Shown here piece after piece: positions 50,041-59,199 of a stretch of DNA of 64,000 bases (position 1 is the first letter of the stretch; each line of letters starts with the position of its first letter). The position numbers were made by a program, and so were the translations under genes. Origin of the DNA: Streptococcus constellatus subsp. constellatus. Its GTDB lineage: Bacteria > Bacillota > Bacilli > Lactobacillales > Streptococcaceae. Where the stretch lies: assembly GCF_023167545.1 (NCBI RefSeq), contig NZ_AP014647.1, forward strand, positions 1,798,001 through 1,862,000, given 5' to 3'. Under the pieces are notes generated by a model. That model searched no databases. It was given only the letters and a program-made list of their open reading frames with translations, and was not told where the DNA came from.

Positions 50041-50272
50041 TACGAAGCTCCGTTACACCTTCAATAATTTTATTAGCTGTATTCCAATCGTCGCGACCAA
50101 ATTCTGATACTGGAACATGAATATCAAAGCGATTTTCTAACTCAACAATCAATTCAACTGTTCCCATACTATCCAGAACGCCTGCATCAAACAAATCTTC
50201 ATCCATCATGTCTGATATATCTTCCATAAACAATTCATCAATAATTTCCAATACTTCTGCTTTTATATCCAT
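50033..50272 (-). CDS. dltC: D-alanyl carrier protein DltC
   Basis: A 79-residue acyl-carrier-type protein. The 4'-phosphopantetheine Ser lies in [20 protein letters not shown] near residue 35. DltA loads D-alanine on it and DltB uses it at the membrane. Length and position (between dltB and dltD) are standard. The start follows AAGGAG. Confidence 0.96.
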   Translation of the reverse strand: MDIKAEVLEIIDELFMEDISDMMDEDLFDAGVLDSMGTVELIVELENRFDIHVPVSEFGRDDWNTANKIIEGVTELRNA

Positions 50273-50286
50273 TAGAGAACTCCTTT

Positions 50287-51531
50287 TTATTTTTTAAACC
50301 ATAAATCATTCAAAAATCCTGAAAAGATTAAGAATGAAAACATTACAACATTAAAGGTGATAAACATTCCCGCTACTTGCGTCCATTTGTTATCTGACAA
50401 GGGAGGTAAATTCTTCTTTTTCCGCTCTTTATTGATGATCTTCTTCTTTCGCACCCAAGCATCATTGATAACGAGTCCTAGACCGTGAAAGAGTCCATAA
50501 GCAATATAATACCAAGTGACTCCGTGCCAAAAGCCCATGACTAGCATATTGATGATATAAGCTACACTTGAAGTGGTATTCCGATTTTTAAAAACTTTGT
50601 TTCGGATAAATACTGTAACCAGACGCATAAAGACAAAGTCACGGAACCAAAATGATAAACTCATATGCCAACGATTCCAAAATTCTTTCAAATCATGCGA
50701 AATAAAAGGCTTATTAAAGTTAATCGGACTTTTAATTCCCATTAGATTGGAAATAGCAAGGGCAAACATCGAATAGCCTGCAAAGTCAAAGAACAAATCC
50801 AGTCCAAAGATATACATTACTCCTAGCGTCGGTAGATTAAACCAACCACCCATTTGTAATGCGTACTGCTTCAAAGGCGGTAATATCATAGAGCCGAAGA
50901 TATGTGCTAAAATAAACTTATATAGGAAACCTAGCATGATATAATGCACTGATTTCTCAAGCATATCCAACAATTCATCACGCTCAGGAATCTTTTCATA
51001 GTCTTGATTAAAACGTTTGAAGCGATCAATCGGTCCACTTGAAAAAGTTGGCATAAAGAGCATGAAACGTAAAAATTCCCATAAACTAAAGTCTTTGAGC
51101 ACACCATCTCGAAGTTCAATCATCATTCCTACTGAACGGAAAGTTAAGTAGGAAATTCCTAAAAAGCCCAATAGTGATTGATGACCATAAATAGCCGGCG
51201 TTACCTTTACAAAGAAAAGCGGCAGAACAGAGAGCGCAACATGTAAATAGAATATCCACTTACTATCTCTTGTTTTTCGATAAATTTTATAAGTCCAAAC
51301 CCAAAGCATTTGCCAAAGAACATAAAACAGTAGAGCATAGATTTGCGTTAATTTAGGTCCAATTAACATAAAAATGATGAAAGCTAAACTAACTAAGGCC
51401 TCATAAATGGGAAATCTCTTTTTGAAGAACAAACCAACAAAGATAGGCAAAACAGCTAAAATGATATACACAAAATATTGTGGATCCCCGTACGGTTCCA
51501 AATGAGGAATCTGTCTTATGAAATCCATCAT
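50287..51531 (-). CDS. dltB: D-alanyl transfer protein DltB (MBOAT family)
   Basis: A 414-residue MBOAT acyltransferase with about 11 TM segments. The conserved region [20 protein letters not shown] and the catalytic His in [19 protein letters not shown] are present. It moves the D-alanyl group from DltC across the membrane. The start overlaps the dltA stop by 4 nt. Confidence 0.96.
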   Translation of the reverse strand: MMDFIRQIPHLEPYGDPQYFVYIILAVLPIFVGLFFKKRFPIYEALVSLAFIIFMLIGPKLTQIYALLFYVLWQMLWVWTYKIYRKTRDSKWIFYLHVALSVLPLFFVKVTPAIYGHQSLLGFLGISYLTFRSVGMMIELRDGVLKDFSLWEFLRFMLFMPTFSSGPIDRFKRFNQDYEKIPERDELLDMLEKSVHYIMLGFLYKFILAHIFGSMILPPLKQYALQMGGWFNLPTLGVMYIFGLDLFFDFAGYSMFALAISNLMGIKSPINFNKPFISHDLKEFWNRWHMSLSFWFRDFVFMRLVTVFIRNKVFKNRNTTSSVAYIINMLVMGFWHGVTWYYIAYGLFHGLGLVINDAWVRKKKIINKERKKKNLPPLSDNKWTQVAGMFITFNVVMFSFLIFSGFLNDLWFKK

Positions 51532-53078
51532 CGATTGTTAACCTCACTAATCAAACCTTTAATATCAATCTTCCCATTCGGTGTTAGTGGTAAAGATTCA
51601 CGATAAAGGAATTTTGAAGGCATCATATAAGACATCATAATATCTTGTAAGTCATCCTTGATAGCTTTTGTGATGTCGATCTCACGCTCAAATTGTTCTT
51701 TCACTCCGTCTTTCAAGATAACATAGGCTAAAAGATTTTGTACTTTATGATCTTTGTTATATCGCGGTACAGCCACAGCCGAGTCGACATATTTGGATTT
51801 GTTCAGATTTTGTGAGACATCTTCCAGCTCAATGCGGAAACCATTAAACTTAATTTGGAAGTCCATGCGACCACCGTAAAGAAGTAAACCTTCGTCAGTC
51901 ATGGTGCCAACATCTCCTGTATGATAGGCTGGTAGCCCTTCAAATTCAAAGAATGCTTCAGCTGTTTTTTCTAGATTGTTCATATAGCCTTTTGACACAG
52001 CGGGTCCAGAAACGATAATTTCGCCTTGCTCACCGTTTGGTAACTTGTTTCCATCTTCGTCAATAACAAAGGTTGGTGAATCTAGTTTGGTATAACCAAT
52101 CGGCAAGCGTTTCATGTTTGCTAGCATATCATCTGTTATGGCAACGGCAGATAAAGCCACCGTTGCTTCTGTCGGACCGTAAGCATTGATAATACGCGCA
52201 TTTGGGAAACGGTCACGCAATTTTTGTGCTGTTTTAACCGTCAATTCTTCCCCGTCAAAGTAGAAATGCGTAATGCTTGGCATTTTTCCAGCGTTGAAAT
52301 CTTCCGATAGCATCGCCATATCTGCAAAAGACGGTGTTGATGTCCAAATGGCAATCGGCAAATTCAAGATAGTTTCAAATAACTGCTTGAAATCTTGCGT
52401 AATGGCAGACGGAACCGCAAAAAGTGTGCCTCCAAGTGCTAAGGTTGGCGCCCAATACATAACCGATAAATCAAAAGAATACGGTGGCTGTGCCAGCATT
52501 TGTGGCTGCTCTGGAGTCGCAAATTCCTTATCTGTAATCATCCAGTTAGTGAAACTGAGCAAATTATCGTGCGAGATTTGCACACCCTTTGGCTTTCCAG
52601 TCGTTCCTGAAGTGAAGATGATATAGTAATTATCATCCCCTTTAACAGAATGTGTAAGCTGGTAAGGCTTTTTTTCTGCAAAAGCTGCTTGAACTGTTGC
52701 TAAATCAAGAATTGGTATCGATTTATCTTTCAGTGGAAATTCATTGATTGCAATGATGAGACTAGGTTGTGCCACTTCCACAATTGCTGTCACACGTTCA
52801 AGGGCGGAATGACTATCAATCGGGATATAGGCATGACCTGACTTCGTTAAGGCTACAAAAGTCGCCAACATGTCGTATTCTTGCCCACCAAAAACTACTA
52901 CTGGTGATTTCTCAGGAAGCGCAAGGCTATCAATCTTTGCAGCAAGGGAATCTGAGTCCACTTTCAAATCATGATAAGTATGAACTTCTCCGAGGACATT
53001 GTAAACTGGAAAATCTGGTTGAGACTGAGCAAAATACTCAATCGTTTCAATCATATCATTAATTACTGAATTGGTCAC
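51528..53078 (-). CDS. dltA: D-alanine--D-alanyl carrier protein ligase DltA
   Basis: A 516-residue adenylating enzyme that activates D-alanine with ATP and loads it on DltC. Motifs are [20 protein letters not shown] (A3) near residue 150, [13 protein letters not shown] (A5) near residue 298, [15 protein letters not shown] (A7) and the catalytic Lys in [12 protein letters not shown] near the C-terminus. The start codon is GTG, 6 nt after GGAG, which lies at the dltX stop. Confidence 0.96.
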   Translation of the reverse strand: MTNSVINDMIETIEYFAQSQPDFPVYNVLGEVHTYHDLKVDSDSLAAKIDSLALPEKSPVVVFGGQEYDMLATFVALTKSGHAYIPIDSHSALERVTAIVEVAQPSLIIAINEFPLKDKSIPILDLATVQAAFAEKKPYQLTHSVKGDDNYYIIFTSGTTGKPKGVQISHDNLLSFTNWMITDKEFATPEQPQMLAQPPYSFDLSVMYWAPTLALGGTLFAVPSAITQDFKQLFETILNLPIAIWTSTPSFADMAMLSEDFNAGKMPSITHFYFDGEELTVKTAQKLRDRFPNARIINAYGPTEATVALSAVAITDDMLANMKRLPIGYTKLDSPTFVIDEDGNKLPNGEQGEIIVSGPAVSKGYMNNLEKTAEAFFEFEGLPAYHTGDVGTMTDEGLLLYGGRMDFQIKFNGFRIELEDVSQNLNKSKYVDSAVAVPRYNKDHKVQNLLAYVILKDGVKEQFEREIDITKAIKDDLQDIMMSYMMPSKFLYRESLPLTPNGKIDIKGLISEVNNR

Positions 53079-53087
53079 AATCTGCTC

Positions 53088-53219
53088 CTAAAATTCATTG
53101 TAGATAAAACCACCTTGACCTTGGCCAAGATAATTAAAGAAATAAAGCAAGGCTAAAAATATCACAAAATAAAGTAGCGTCTGCCCAAAAAATTTAAAAA
53201 TTATTTTATGTTTTTTCAT
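53088..53219 (-). CDS. dltX: DltX, small membrane protein of the dlt operon (43 aa)
   Basis: A 43-residue protein starting MKKHKIIFKFFGQTLL, with one TM segment (LLYFVIFLALLYFFNY) and the conserved C-terminal FIYNEF motif, whose extreme end is needed for D-alanyl transfer in DltX proteins of other species. It is first in the dltXABCD operon. The dltA ribosome binding site lies at its stop codon. It is too short for many annotation pipelines. Confidence 0.93.
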   Translation of the reverse strand: MKKHKIIFKFFGQTLLYFVIFLALLYFFNYLGQGQGGFIYNEF

Positions 53220-53262
53220 TATATTCATCACTTTTGTCTTACTTCTAAGATAGACTTAGTAT

Positions 53263-53292
53263 ATTTTACCATTTTCTAGCGCAATTTTTCAA
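53263..53292 (-). promoter_or_regulatory. Candidate dlt operon promoter
   Basis: On the minus strand TTGAAA and TAAAAT stand 18 bp apart, about 45 bp before dltX. No CovR or CiaR site could be asserted by eye. Confidence 0.5.
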
Positions 53293-53445
53293 TACAAAAC
53301 ATTCTTTAATTAATGAATTAAGCTAGAATTAAGGTTTATTTACAACAAACCTAGGGAAATCACAGATGTGCTGTCTCAAAAAACTAGAAAAGAAAATGGT
53401 TTTAGACTTACATTTTAAAAATATATAAAAATTTTATATATTTTC

Positions 53446-53510
53446 TTGACTTTGAAAGTGAAAAGCACTATACTATGTATAGAAAAATTATATATAAAAA
53501 TATTATACAT
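53446..53510 (+). promoter_or_regulatory. padR promoter with overlapping dyad operator
   Basis: TTGACT (53446-53451) and TATACT (53469-53474) at 17-bp spacing form a strong promoter. Right after it, ATGTATA (53475-53481) and TATACAT (53504-53510) form an inverted repeat with a 22-bp centre. PadR proteins bind such ATGT/ACAT dyads and repress their own operons, so this is the likely operator. Confidence 0.7.
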
Positions 53511-53522
53511 AGGAGGTGACTC

Positions 53523-53849
53523 ATGTATTTTCCAACATCTTCTACCCTGATTGAATTTCTCATTCTAGCGATTTTGGAAAGTGAAGATTCCTATGGCTAT
53601 GAGATTAGCCAAACGATTAAATTGATTGCCAATATCAAGGAATCAACCTTATATCCTATTTTAAAAAAGTTAGAAAAGAAGCGTTACTTAACAACTTATT
53701 CTCAAGAATATCAAGGTCGAAAACGAAAGTATTACTCTCTTACTTCAAATGGACGGGAGCAATTAAGTACCCTTAAGGAGGAGTGGAAAGTGTATACAGC
53801 GACAGTCAACGGTATTATAGAAGGGAGCGTTCGTCATGACAAGAACTGA
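53523..53849 (+). CDS. PadR-family transcriptional regulator
   Basis: A 108-residue PadR repressor. The winged helix is clear (LIEFLILAILESEDSYGYEI, ESTLYPILKKLEKKRYLTTY, and the wing GRKRKYYSLTSNGREQLS), with a short C-terminal dimerisation helix. It is coupled by a 14-nt overlap to the HAAS/DUF4097 gene. Such PadR-HAAS pairs often respond to envelope stress or antimicrobials. The dyad operator upstream suggests autorepression. Confidence 0.93.
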   Translation: MYFPTSSTLIEFLILAILESEDSYGYEISQTIKLIANIKESTLYPILKKLEKKRYLTTYSQEYQGRKRKYYSLTSNGREQLSTLKEEWKVYTATVNGIIEGSVRHDKN

Positions 53850-54837
53850 TTATTTAGCCGCATTAGAGAAATACTTAAAAACATTACCTGAGGCAGACTA
53901 TAAAGAAGCGATGGATTATTTTACGGAATACTTTGAAGACGCTGGATCTGAAAATGAAGCACTAGTTATTAAAGAGTTAGGAGATCCTAGAGATGCAGCA
54001 GAAGAGATTATTCGCTCGCTTTCAGTACATTCGACAGAAGAGATAAATTCTGATAGTCCAGCAAAACAACCATCTCCGAATATTCATCCTTCACAATATG
54101 CTAGCGACACTTATATTTTTGAAGATTACTCAACCGTCTCTGAATTGCATATTGATGTGAGTACTAAAGATATTCAAATTGAGCCTTCACCTGATGCTTT
54201 CTTTCATATCAAATACTACAACGGAAAGAGCAGCAACCAGTTAAGTTCGATTGTTCGTGACAAGAAATGGTATATTACAGAAAAAGGAGCAGCAAACTCT
54301 AGTGGTTTGAACTGGATTATTCATGTCATGAAAAATGGTCTGGATCGTTATCCAGTTTGCATTCAAATCCCAAGAGAAAACCCTCTTCAAGTCTTCTCTT
54401 TGCAATCTTCTTCAGGTGATGTTGCTATCTCTCGTCTTCAAACACAAAAGGGAGATATCGAACTTGCAAGTGGCGATCTGTCCATGCGGCATTGTCAATT
54501 ACAACAGACCGATGTTACCCTTACTAGTGGCGATATCCATCTGGCACATGCCAAATTAACAGATTGTAAAATTACTCTTGTATCAGGTGATCTCGACACG
54601 CATTCTTTAGAAATTGCTGGTAAAACCTCTATTCAAACAACAAGCGGAGATGTTACGCTTCATTTGTTGCACCATGATTTTAGCTATGATATTGAAACGG
54701 TACATGGAGATATTTCTATTTCTGATCAGCTCCAGCCAAGCCACCAAATTGTTGGCAACACAATCCATCATAAAGTATCAACTTCTACAGATTCTCTTGC
54801 TATCCAAGCTGTCAGCGGAGACATCAATCTTTATTAG
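53836..54837 (+). CDS. HAAS (DUF1700) and DUF4097 domain protein
   Basis: A 333-residue protein. The N-terminal HAAS/DUF1700 domain (YLAALEKYLKTLPEADYKEA, then MDYFTEYFEDAG and ELGDPRDAAEEII) occupies residues 1-65. From residue 100 on there is a repetitive beta-helix of the DUF4097 type with repeated SGD/GDI turns (SSSGDVAISRLQ; ELASGDLSMRH; LTSGDIHLAHA; LVSGDLDTHSL; TTSGDVTLHLL). No TM segment joins them, unlike many homologues. Its role is unknown; HAAS proteins are usually controlled by the adjacent PadR. Confidence 0.85.
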   Translation: MTRTDYLAALEKYLKTLPEADYKEAMDYFTEYFEDAGSENEALVIKELGDPRDAAEEIIRSLSVHSTEEINSDSPAKQPSPNIHPSQYASDTYIFEDYSTVSELHIDVSTKDIQIEPSPDAFFHIKYYNGKSSNQLSSIVRDKKWYITEKGAANSSGLNWIIHVMKNGLDRYPVCIQIPRENPLQVFSLQSSSGDVAISRLQTQKGDIELASGDLSMRHCQLQQTDVTLTSGDIHLAHAKLTDCKITLVSGDLDTHSLEIAGKTSIQTTSGDVTLHLLHHDFSYDIETVHGDISISDQLQPSHQIVGNTIHHKVSTSTDSLAIQAVSGDINLY

Positions 54838-54846
54838 AGGTTTAGC

Positions 54847-55467
54847 ATGAAACAGATTGATTGGTTATTCTTTGATGTTGGCTCACCTTTGGTAAATGAA
54901 GAAAAAGTCTATCAAGATCGGATTAAACAGGCTCTTGCTGATACTAATATTTCTTATGCAGCATTTTATCAAACTATGATCCACTATTTTATGGAAAATA
55001 AAAAAGGCGATGTAGAAGCTCTGAAATATTATGGCTTGAAATGTCCGTCTTGGAAGTCTGATTTAGAAACGCTATATCCTGGCTGCAAACATGTGCTAAA
55101 AACTCTTCACTCACACTACAAGATTGGTGTCCTTGCTAATCAATTGCCGAATTTACTGGCAAGATTGAGAAACTTTGGTATTGATTCTTACATAGATCTC
55201 ATTATTTCTTCTGCCGATGTTGGCCTGGCAAAAGCTAATCTAGCCATTTTTAAGCTGGCTCTCCAACAAGCAAACTGCTTGGCTGAACACGCTGTGATGA
55301 TTGGCGACCGTTTAGACAATGATATTCTTCCAGCTAAACAACTTGGTATGCGAACTATTTGGATCCGGCAGGGTTTTAGTCGCTTGACTCACATAACTAA
55401 TCCAGCAGAAACTCCTGATTGGACTATTGATAATTTGACAGAAATAGGAGATATTTTGAAGAATTAG
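54847..55467 (+). CDS. HAD-superfamily hydrolase
   Basis: A 206-residue HAD subfamily IA protein. Motif I is FFDVGSPLVNEE: the nucleophile Asp is present, but the second Asp of DxD is Gly, as in several active members of the DxG type. The helical cap covers residues 20-75; motif IV is MIGDRLDNDILPAKQLGMRT. The substrate is unknown. It starts 9 bp after the HAAS gene and is part of the PadR operon. Confidence 0.85.
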   Translation: MKQIDWLFFDVGSPLVNEEKVYQDRIKQALADTNISYAAFYQTMIHYFMENKKGDVEALKYYGLKCPSWKSDLETLYPGCKHVLKTLHSHYKIGVLANQLPNLLARLRNFGIDSYIDLIISSADVGLAKANLAIFKLALQQANCLAEHAVMIGDRLDNDILPAKQLGMRTIWIRQGFSRLTHITNPAETPDWTIDNLTEIGDILKN

Positions 55468-55473
55468 TAACAT

Positions 55474-55504
55474 AAAAAGCTAGAGCAAGAAACTCTAGTT
55501 TTTT
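55474..55504 (+). terminator. Terminator of the padR operon
   Basis: AAAAA-CTAGAG and CTCTAG-TTTTT pair around a 7-nt loop just beyond the HAD stop, ending in T6. Confidence 0.75.
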
Positions 55505-55661
55505 ACTGTCATTAATTTTATTACAGCATATATTTTCCTTCAAAAATAGACTTGTTTTTTACTATTGTGCTATATTGAAGCGCAAGGAAGGGGAATTGTT
55601 TAAGCAGTTCCTTAATGTTATTCTTAAATTGTATGATTGGTTTTATTGTGAAGGTCAAACG

Positions 55662-55689
55662 AAAGAGGTTGGGGCTCCCCAACCTCTTT
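55662..55689. terminator. Strong terminator of the VTC operon
   Basis: AAAGAGGTTGGGG and CCCCAACCTCTTT form a 13-bp perfect stem with a 2-nt centre, 5 bp beyond the lipoprotein gene stop. It can act in both directions. Confidence 0.9.
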
Positions 55690-55694
55690 TTATG

Positions 55695-57152
55695 CTATTT
55701 CCGACCTCCGCTCATCCCATTTGCATTTTGAGTAGTTAGGCTAGCTGTTGCAGTCGTGGATTGTCCATTGACTGTAATGGTGTAGCTTTTACCGTCTTTA
55801 ATAGCAGCTGAGCTCGCCAGAACAGATTGGAAATTCTTAGCAGCGGTGTAGCTGAGGATTTCTTTTCCTGACGAATCAGAAATCGTCACCTTAGCACCAG
55901 CATTCCCAGATACATTCGTAAGGATAGAGGCCTGTTTAGAGTTTGAGCCAAAGCCCATTGCCATGCCATTGCTACCGACCATTACAACGGTGCCACCAGT
56001 AATGGTGCCATTGCCATCATAGTCAAGAGCGCCATTGCCACCATTTGTGGGACCATCCACATAAACTTCCCCACCTGAAAGGGTTAAATCCCCGTTAGAA
56101 TCCAAACCGTCACCTTGTGCGTTAATCTTTATCTTACCACCAGTAATTGTCAGGCTGACACCAGCAGTAGCTTGTCCCGGATTCTTTTTACTACTACTGC
56201 TACCGTCTGCGGCATTGATTCCATCGTCATTCGCTGTCAAGTCTAAATCCCCACCGTTAATGGTTACGGTTTTGCCTTCCAGCGCTTCTTCGCTCTTTTC
56301 TACCTTAATCGTACCACCATCAATAAGAGCAGTATTAGAAGCATGAATACCATCATCTCCAGCGTGAATGGTTATCTTGCCAGAATGGATATAGAAATTC
56401 CCTAGAGACGTATCTTTATCATTGTCTGCATGAATTGCATCATAAGTAGCAGTCAAATTCATTGTTGCGGCTTTGATATTGATTGCGTCATTAGCTGAAA
56501 GGGCGTTTTTATAACCTTTAATCGTATAAGTTCCGCCTGAAATACGCAAATCATCATTAGACTCAATAGCATTCCCATAATTGCCTTCTACCGTCAAACT
56601 GCCAGAACCATTGAAAATGAGATCATCTTTACTGTAAATTGCAGCATCATACTTTGTATTCTTGTGATGGGCAGAATCCGAAATCGTATTCTTACTACCT
56701 TTTGCAAGGGTGATAAAAGTCTTATCTGCATTTTCTACGACAATTGCAGCATCTGTTCCAGTCATCCTGACACCATTCAGAACTAGCTGAACCTTATCTT
56801 TTTTCTTAACTTTCACAATGATTTGAACGTTTTCACTTGAACCAGACAAGATATATGTCCCAGCTTTAGTAATTGTCACCGTAGATCCCGACACTTCTGC
56901 ACCAGAACCAGAAGCCTTAGCAGATGAACCGCTCAGACTAATCTTAGTTGCTTTTGATTCATCATAAGAAGCATCTTGGTCACGCTTGGTAAAATAATTG
57001 GACAGTGTAACGGTCGTTACCTTACTGGTGCTAGAGGAATTGGTACTGGTTGAACTACCGTTTTTCGCACCACATGCTCCCAAAGCAACTGTCAATAGGA
57101 TAAGCAGAATCAAACGTTTGAACTGTTTTCGTTTTGAGGTTGATTTTCTCAT
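55695..57152 (-). CDS. Beta-helix lipoprotein (DUF4353, carbohydrate-binding-domain type)
   Basis: A 485-residue surface lipoprotein. The start MRKSTSKRKQFKRLILLILL is set after AAGGAGG, and the lipobox is LGAC near residue 27, followed by a Ser/Thr linker. The rest is a right-handed parallel beta-helix made of repeats such as ITKAGTYILSG, DLIFNGSGSLTVEG, DAINIKAATMNLTA, GKITIHAGDDGIHA, TVTINGGDLDLTANDDGINA and GGKIKINAQGDGLDSNGDLT, matching DUF4353. It is third in the VTC-DUF4956-lipoprotein operon. A role in surface structure or polymer binding is likely but unproven. Confidence 0.83.
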   Translation of the reverse strand: MRKSTSKRKQFKRLILLILLTVALGACGAKNGSSTSTNSSSTSKVTTVTLSNYFTKRDQDASYDESKATKISLSGSSAKASGSGAEVSGSTVTITKAGTYILSGSSENVQIIVKVKKKDKVQLVLNGVRMTGTDAAIVVENADKTFITLAKGSKNTISDSAHHKNTKYDAAIYSKDDLIFNGSGSLTVEGNYGNAIESNDDLRISGGTYTIKGYKNALSANDAINIKAATMNLTATYDAIHADNDKDTSLGNFYIHSGKITIHAGDDGIHASNTALIDGGTIKVEKSEEALEGKTVTINGGDLDLTANDDGINAADGSSSSKKNPGQATAGVSLTITGGKIKINAQGDGLDSNGDLTLSGGEVYVDGPTNGGNGALDYDGNGTITGGTVVMVGSNGMAMGFGSNSKQASILTNVSGNAGAKVTISDSSGKEILSYTAAKNFQSVLASSAAIKDGKSYTITVNGQSTTATASLTTQNANGMSGGRK

Positions 57153-57165
57153 GGCTGTCCTCCTT

Positions 57166-57846
57166 TTACAGTTCATTTTCTTTTGTGACATAGCGGCTAA
57201 TGGCAATCTCTAAATTCCCATTTCGCGTCCGCAGAGCGTCTACCAATTCTTTCTCTGTCATCGTACCATTTAATTGGACAATATACTTAATCTTGAACAA
57301 ACTTCCCATATCAGACGTTTTGACATTTGCCAGTTCAACATAGTTGGTCGCCTTTTGAAAGATGTCATCAAAGACCATCTCATAATCCAAACTTTCTGGA
57401 ATGACAACAGTCACTTGGCGCATAGAATGCTTCATTTGCCCAAAATTCACCGTTTCCAGCAACAACATAACCACCGACATAATGATTGTAAAGACGCTAG
57501 CAAAAATAAGATAGCCCATGCCGACAGCAATCCCAATCGTCATAACAAGGAAAATTGCGAGCAATTCCTTAGCACCACCCGGTGCTGAACGAAAGCGAAT
57601 CAAGCTGAAAGCTCCCATTACCGCAACCCCTGCTCCCAGACTACCATTTACTAAAAAAATGACAATAGCAATCAAAGTCGGTAGCATAACCAAAGTCATC
57701 ATAAAGGACTTGCTGTAAATGGTTTTGTACTGATAAACCTTGGCTAATATCAGTCCCAGCACAAGGGCAACACCAATCGTACCAAACATACTGGCTGGAT
57801 TGATTGTTGTTCCTGTAAAAACGTTATTAAATAACTGATCGAACAT
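57166..57846 (-). CDS. DUF4956 membrane protein
   Basis: A 226-residue protein with four TM segments in residues 15-135 (TIGVALVLGLILAKVYQYKT; MLPTLIAIVIFLVNG; GVAVMGAFSLIRFRSAPGGA; FASVFTIIMSVVMLLLETVN) and a cytoplasmic C-terminal domain of about 90 residues. The conserved SLIRFRSAPGGAKEL loop is the DUF4956 hallmark. It overlaps the VTC gene by 20 nt. The family is commonly found beside VTC-domain polymerases, but its task is unknown. Confidence 0.87.
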   Translation of the reverse strand: MFDQLFNNVFTGTTINPASMFGTIGVALVLGLILAKVYQYKTIYSKSFMMTLVMLPTLIAIVIFLVNGSLGAGVAVMGAFSLIRFRSAPGGAKELLAIFLVMTIGIAVGMGYLIFASVFTIIMSVVMLLLETVNFGQMKHSMRQVTVVIPESLDYEMVFDDIFQKATNYVELANVKTSDMGSLFKIKYIVQLNGTMTEKELVDALRTRNGNLEIAISRYVTKENEL

Positions 57847-58561
57847 GTCTGATTACTCCTTTATAGTCTGTTGTTTTCTTATAGGCGACTCCATATTTTG
57901 AGAAAGATTTTGGAAAAACGTGGTAGCAGTCCAAAATTTCTGCCAGCCAGAGTGGATACGCCCCAGGTACCTTAATTTCCATGATAACATGGTTGTCAGG
58001 TAGCAGGTTCTTGCCATCTTTTCCTGCTAACAAACTTAATTTTTTCGTTCGATAAGCGACATCATAATCGATGGTAATCCGCACATTTGAATCTTCCAAA
58101 CCTTTTAAAGAGTAGCGGTTGTAGTAAATATACATCATGGGCTGCACACCTCCATACCGCTTGCAGAGCCATTCGATTTCTTTCTTAATTTGCGAATCCT
58201 CAAGCTGGCATTCCCCCGCGAGGTATCGCTCTGCTGTCAACAACTCAGTCGCAATCCGACGTTTATACACAACCTTACGCACTTTTTTCTTGATTTCCAA
58301 AAAAACTTGGCTATCAGCCTGAGGGCTAGCGTCATAAGTCCGCACGCGCAATTTTTCCTTGAAATAAGGCTTCTCCAAAGACTCCCGAATCATCTGATAG
58401 GTCGGCGTGTCATAGTAGAGGTTGCCAATCGTTGAATAGGCATGCTCGTCTTCTGCCATATACGCTTCAAACTCCTTTAGCAAATCTGCCAACGTTTCCT
58501 TTGAGATGACATACTTGGTTTCTATCCGTTGAAATTTATCTTTAAATGTTTTTTTAGCCAT
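57827..58561 (-). CDS. VTC-domain protein, polyphosphate-polymerase-like
   Basis: A 244-residue protein of the CYTH-like VTC fold, which in yeast Vtc4 makes polyphosphate inside a tunnel of basic residues. Visible are FKDKFQRIETKYVISKETLA, IGNLYYDTPTYQMIRESLEK, KLRVRTYDA, EIKKKVRKVVYKRRI, RYSLKGLEDSNVRITIDYDV and VIMEIKVPGAYPLWLAEIL. The Lys/Arg/Glu residues are where the tunnel residues are expected. It is the first gene of the operon with the DUF4956 and lipoprotein genes. Bacterial members are also found with CotH-like proteins, so the product is not certain. Confidence 0.85.
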   Translation of the reverse strand: MAKKTFKDKFQRIETKYVISKETLADLLKEFEAYMAEDEHAYSTIGNLYYDTPTYQMIRESLEKPYFKEKLRVRTYDASPQADSQVFLEIKKKVRKVVYKRRIATELLTAERYLAGECQLEDSQIKKEIEWLCKRYGGVQPMMYIYYNRYSLKGLEDSNVRITIDYDVAYRTKKLSLLAGKDGKNLLPDNHVIMEIKVPGAYPLWLAEILDCYHVFPKSFSKYGVAYKKTTDYKGVIRHVRSVI

Positions 58562-58646
58562 GAGATTGCTCTCCTTTGTCGTTCTTTATCTACGTAGTTT
58601 ACGGGCAAATCCTTAAAAGAAAGCTAAAGAAAACTTAAAGAAAACA

Positions 58647-58673
58647 AAACACCCCCATTTTCTGGAGGTGTTT
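58647..58673 (-). terminator. Terminator downstream of the membrane gene at 58722
   Basis: AAACACC-CCA and TGG-GGTGTTT pair with one mismatch around a 5-nt loop, with flanking A/T runs. Confidence 0.7.
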
Positions 58674-58721
58674 AATAGATGTCTGTAGAATGAAATAGAA
58701 AATAGAAGTTGTCACATCTTA

Positions 58722-59108
58722 TTATTCACTCTTCTCTGCTTTTTCTCTTTTGATAAGAAAAGTACAAATAACGAGAATATCTGCTATCAGCAAAATCCAG
58801 TACCACACGGTATCACCGCTTATTGGACCAGAAGAGAAAGTACGTAAAAAATAAAACATCATATACAAGGAAATATCATTATAAAATTCCCAGTTAAAAT
58901 GATAGCTGCCTACTGGATAAGATCGCTTATGAGAGCACTCTGGCACAAAGATCTGTAAGAGCAAAAATATTCCCAGTACAGTAAAATAAATCACATTGAA
59001 TACGTCCCATTTCGCATAAGGATCGACCGAGGAAAAGAATATCATCATGCTCAACAGATAAAACCGCCACCGAAACCAAAATTCGTTATTAAAATGAAAT
59101 CTTATCAT
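58722..59108 (-). CDS. Four-TM membrane protein of unknown function
   Basis: A 128-residue protein that starts MIRFHFNNEFWFRWRFYLLS. Hydrophobic segments lie near residues 15-27, 38-54, 78-90 and 103-118. The sequence is rich in Phe, Tyr and Trp, and ends in a charged tail (IKREKAEKSE). I recognise no family. A longer reading from a TTG codon has no ribosome binding site. It is downstream of the DUF6261-like gene on the same strand and may be transcribed with it. Confidence 0.55.
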   Translation of the reverse strand: MIRFHFNNEFWFRWRFYLLSMMIFFSSVDPYAKWDVFNVIYFTVLGIFLLLQIFVPECSHKRSYPVGSYHFNWEFYNDISLYMMFYFLRTFSSGPISGDTVWYWILLIADILVICTFLIKREKAEKSE

Positions 59109-59199
59109 CCCATCACACTTTCTAATTTTCTGCTCGTTCCTCTTCGTCTTTATCCTACCACTCTGACAGACAAACTTCAAGTAAGATGAAGGAGAAATG

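Noticed and set aside
55594-55733. TTG-started frame of 47 codons with AAGGAAGGGG upstream
   Set aside because: It runs through the terminator stem at 55662-55689 and into the lipoprotein gene in antisense; the product shows no recognisable feature.
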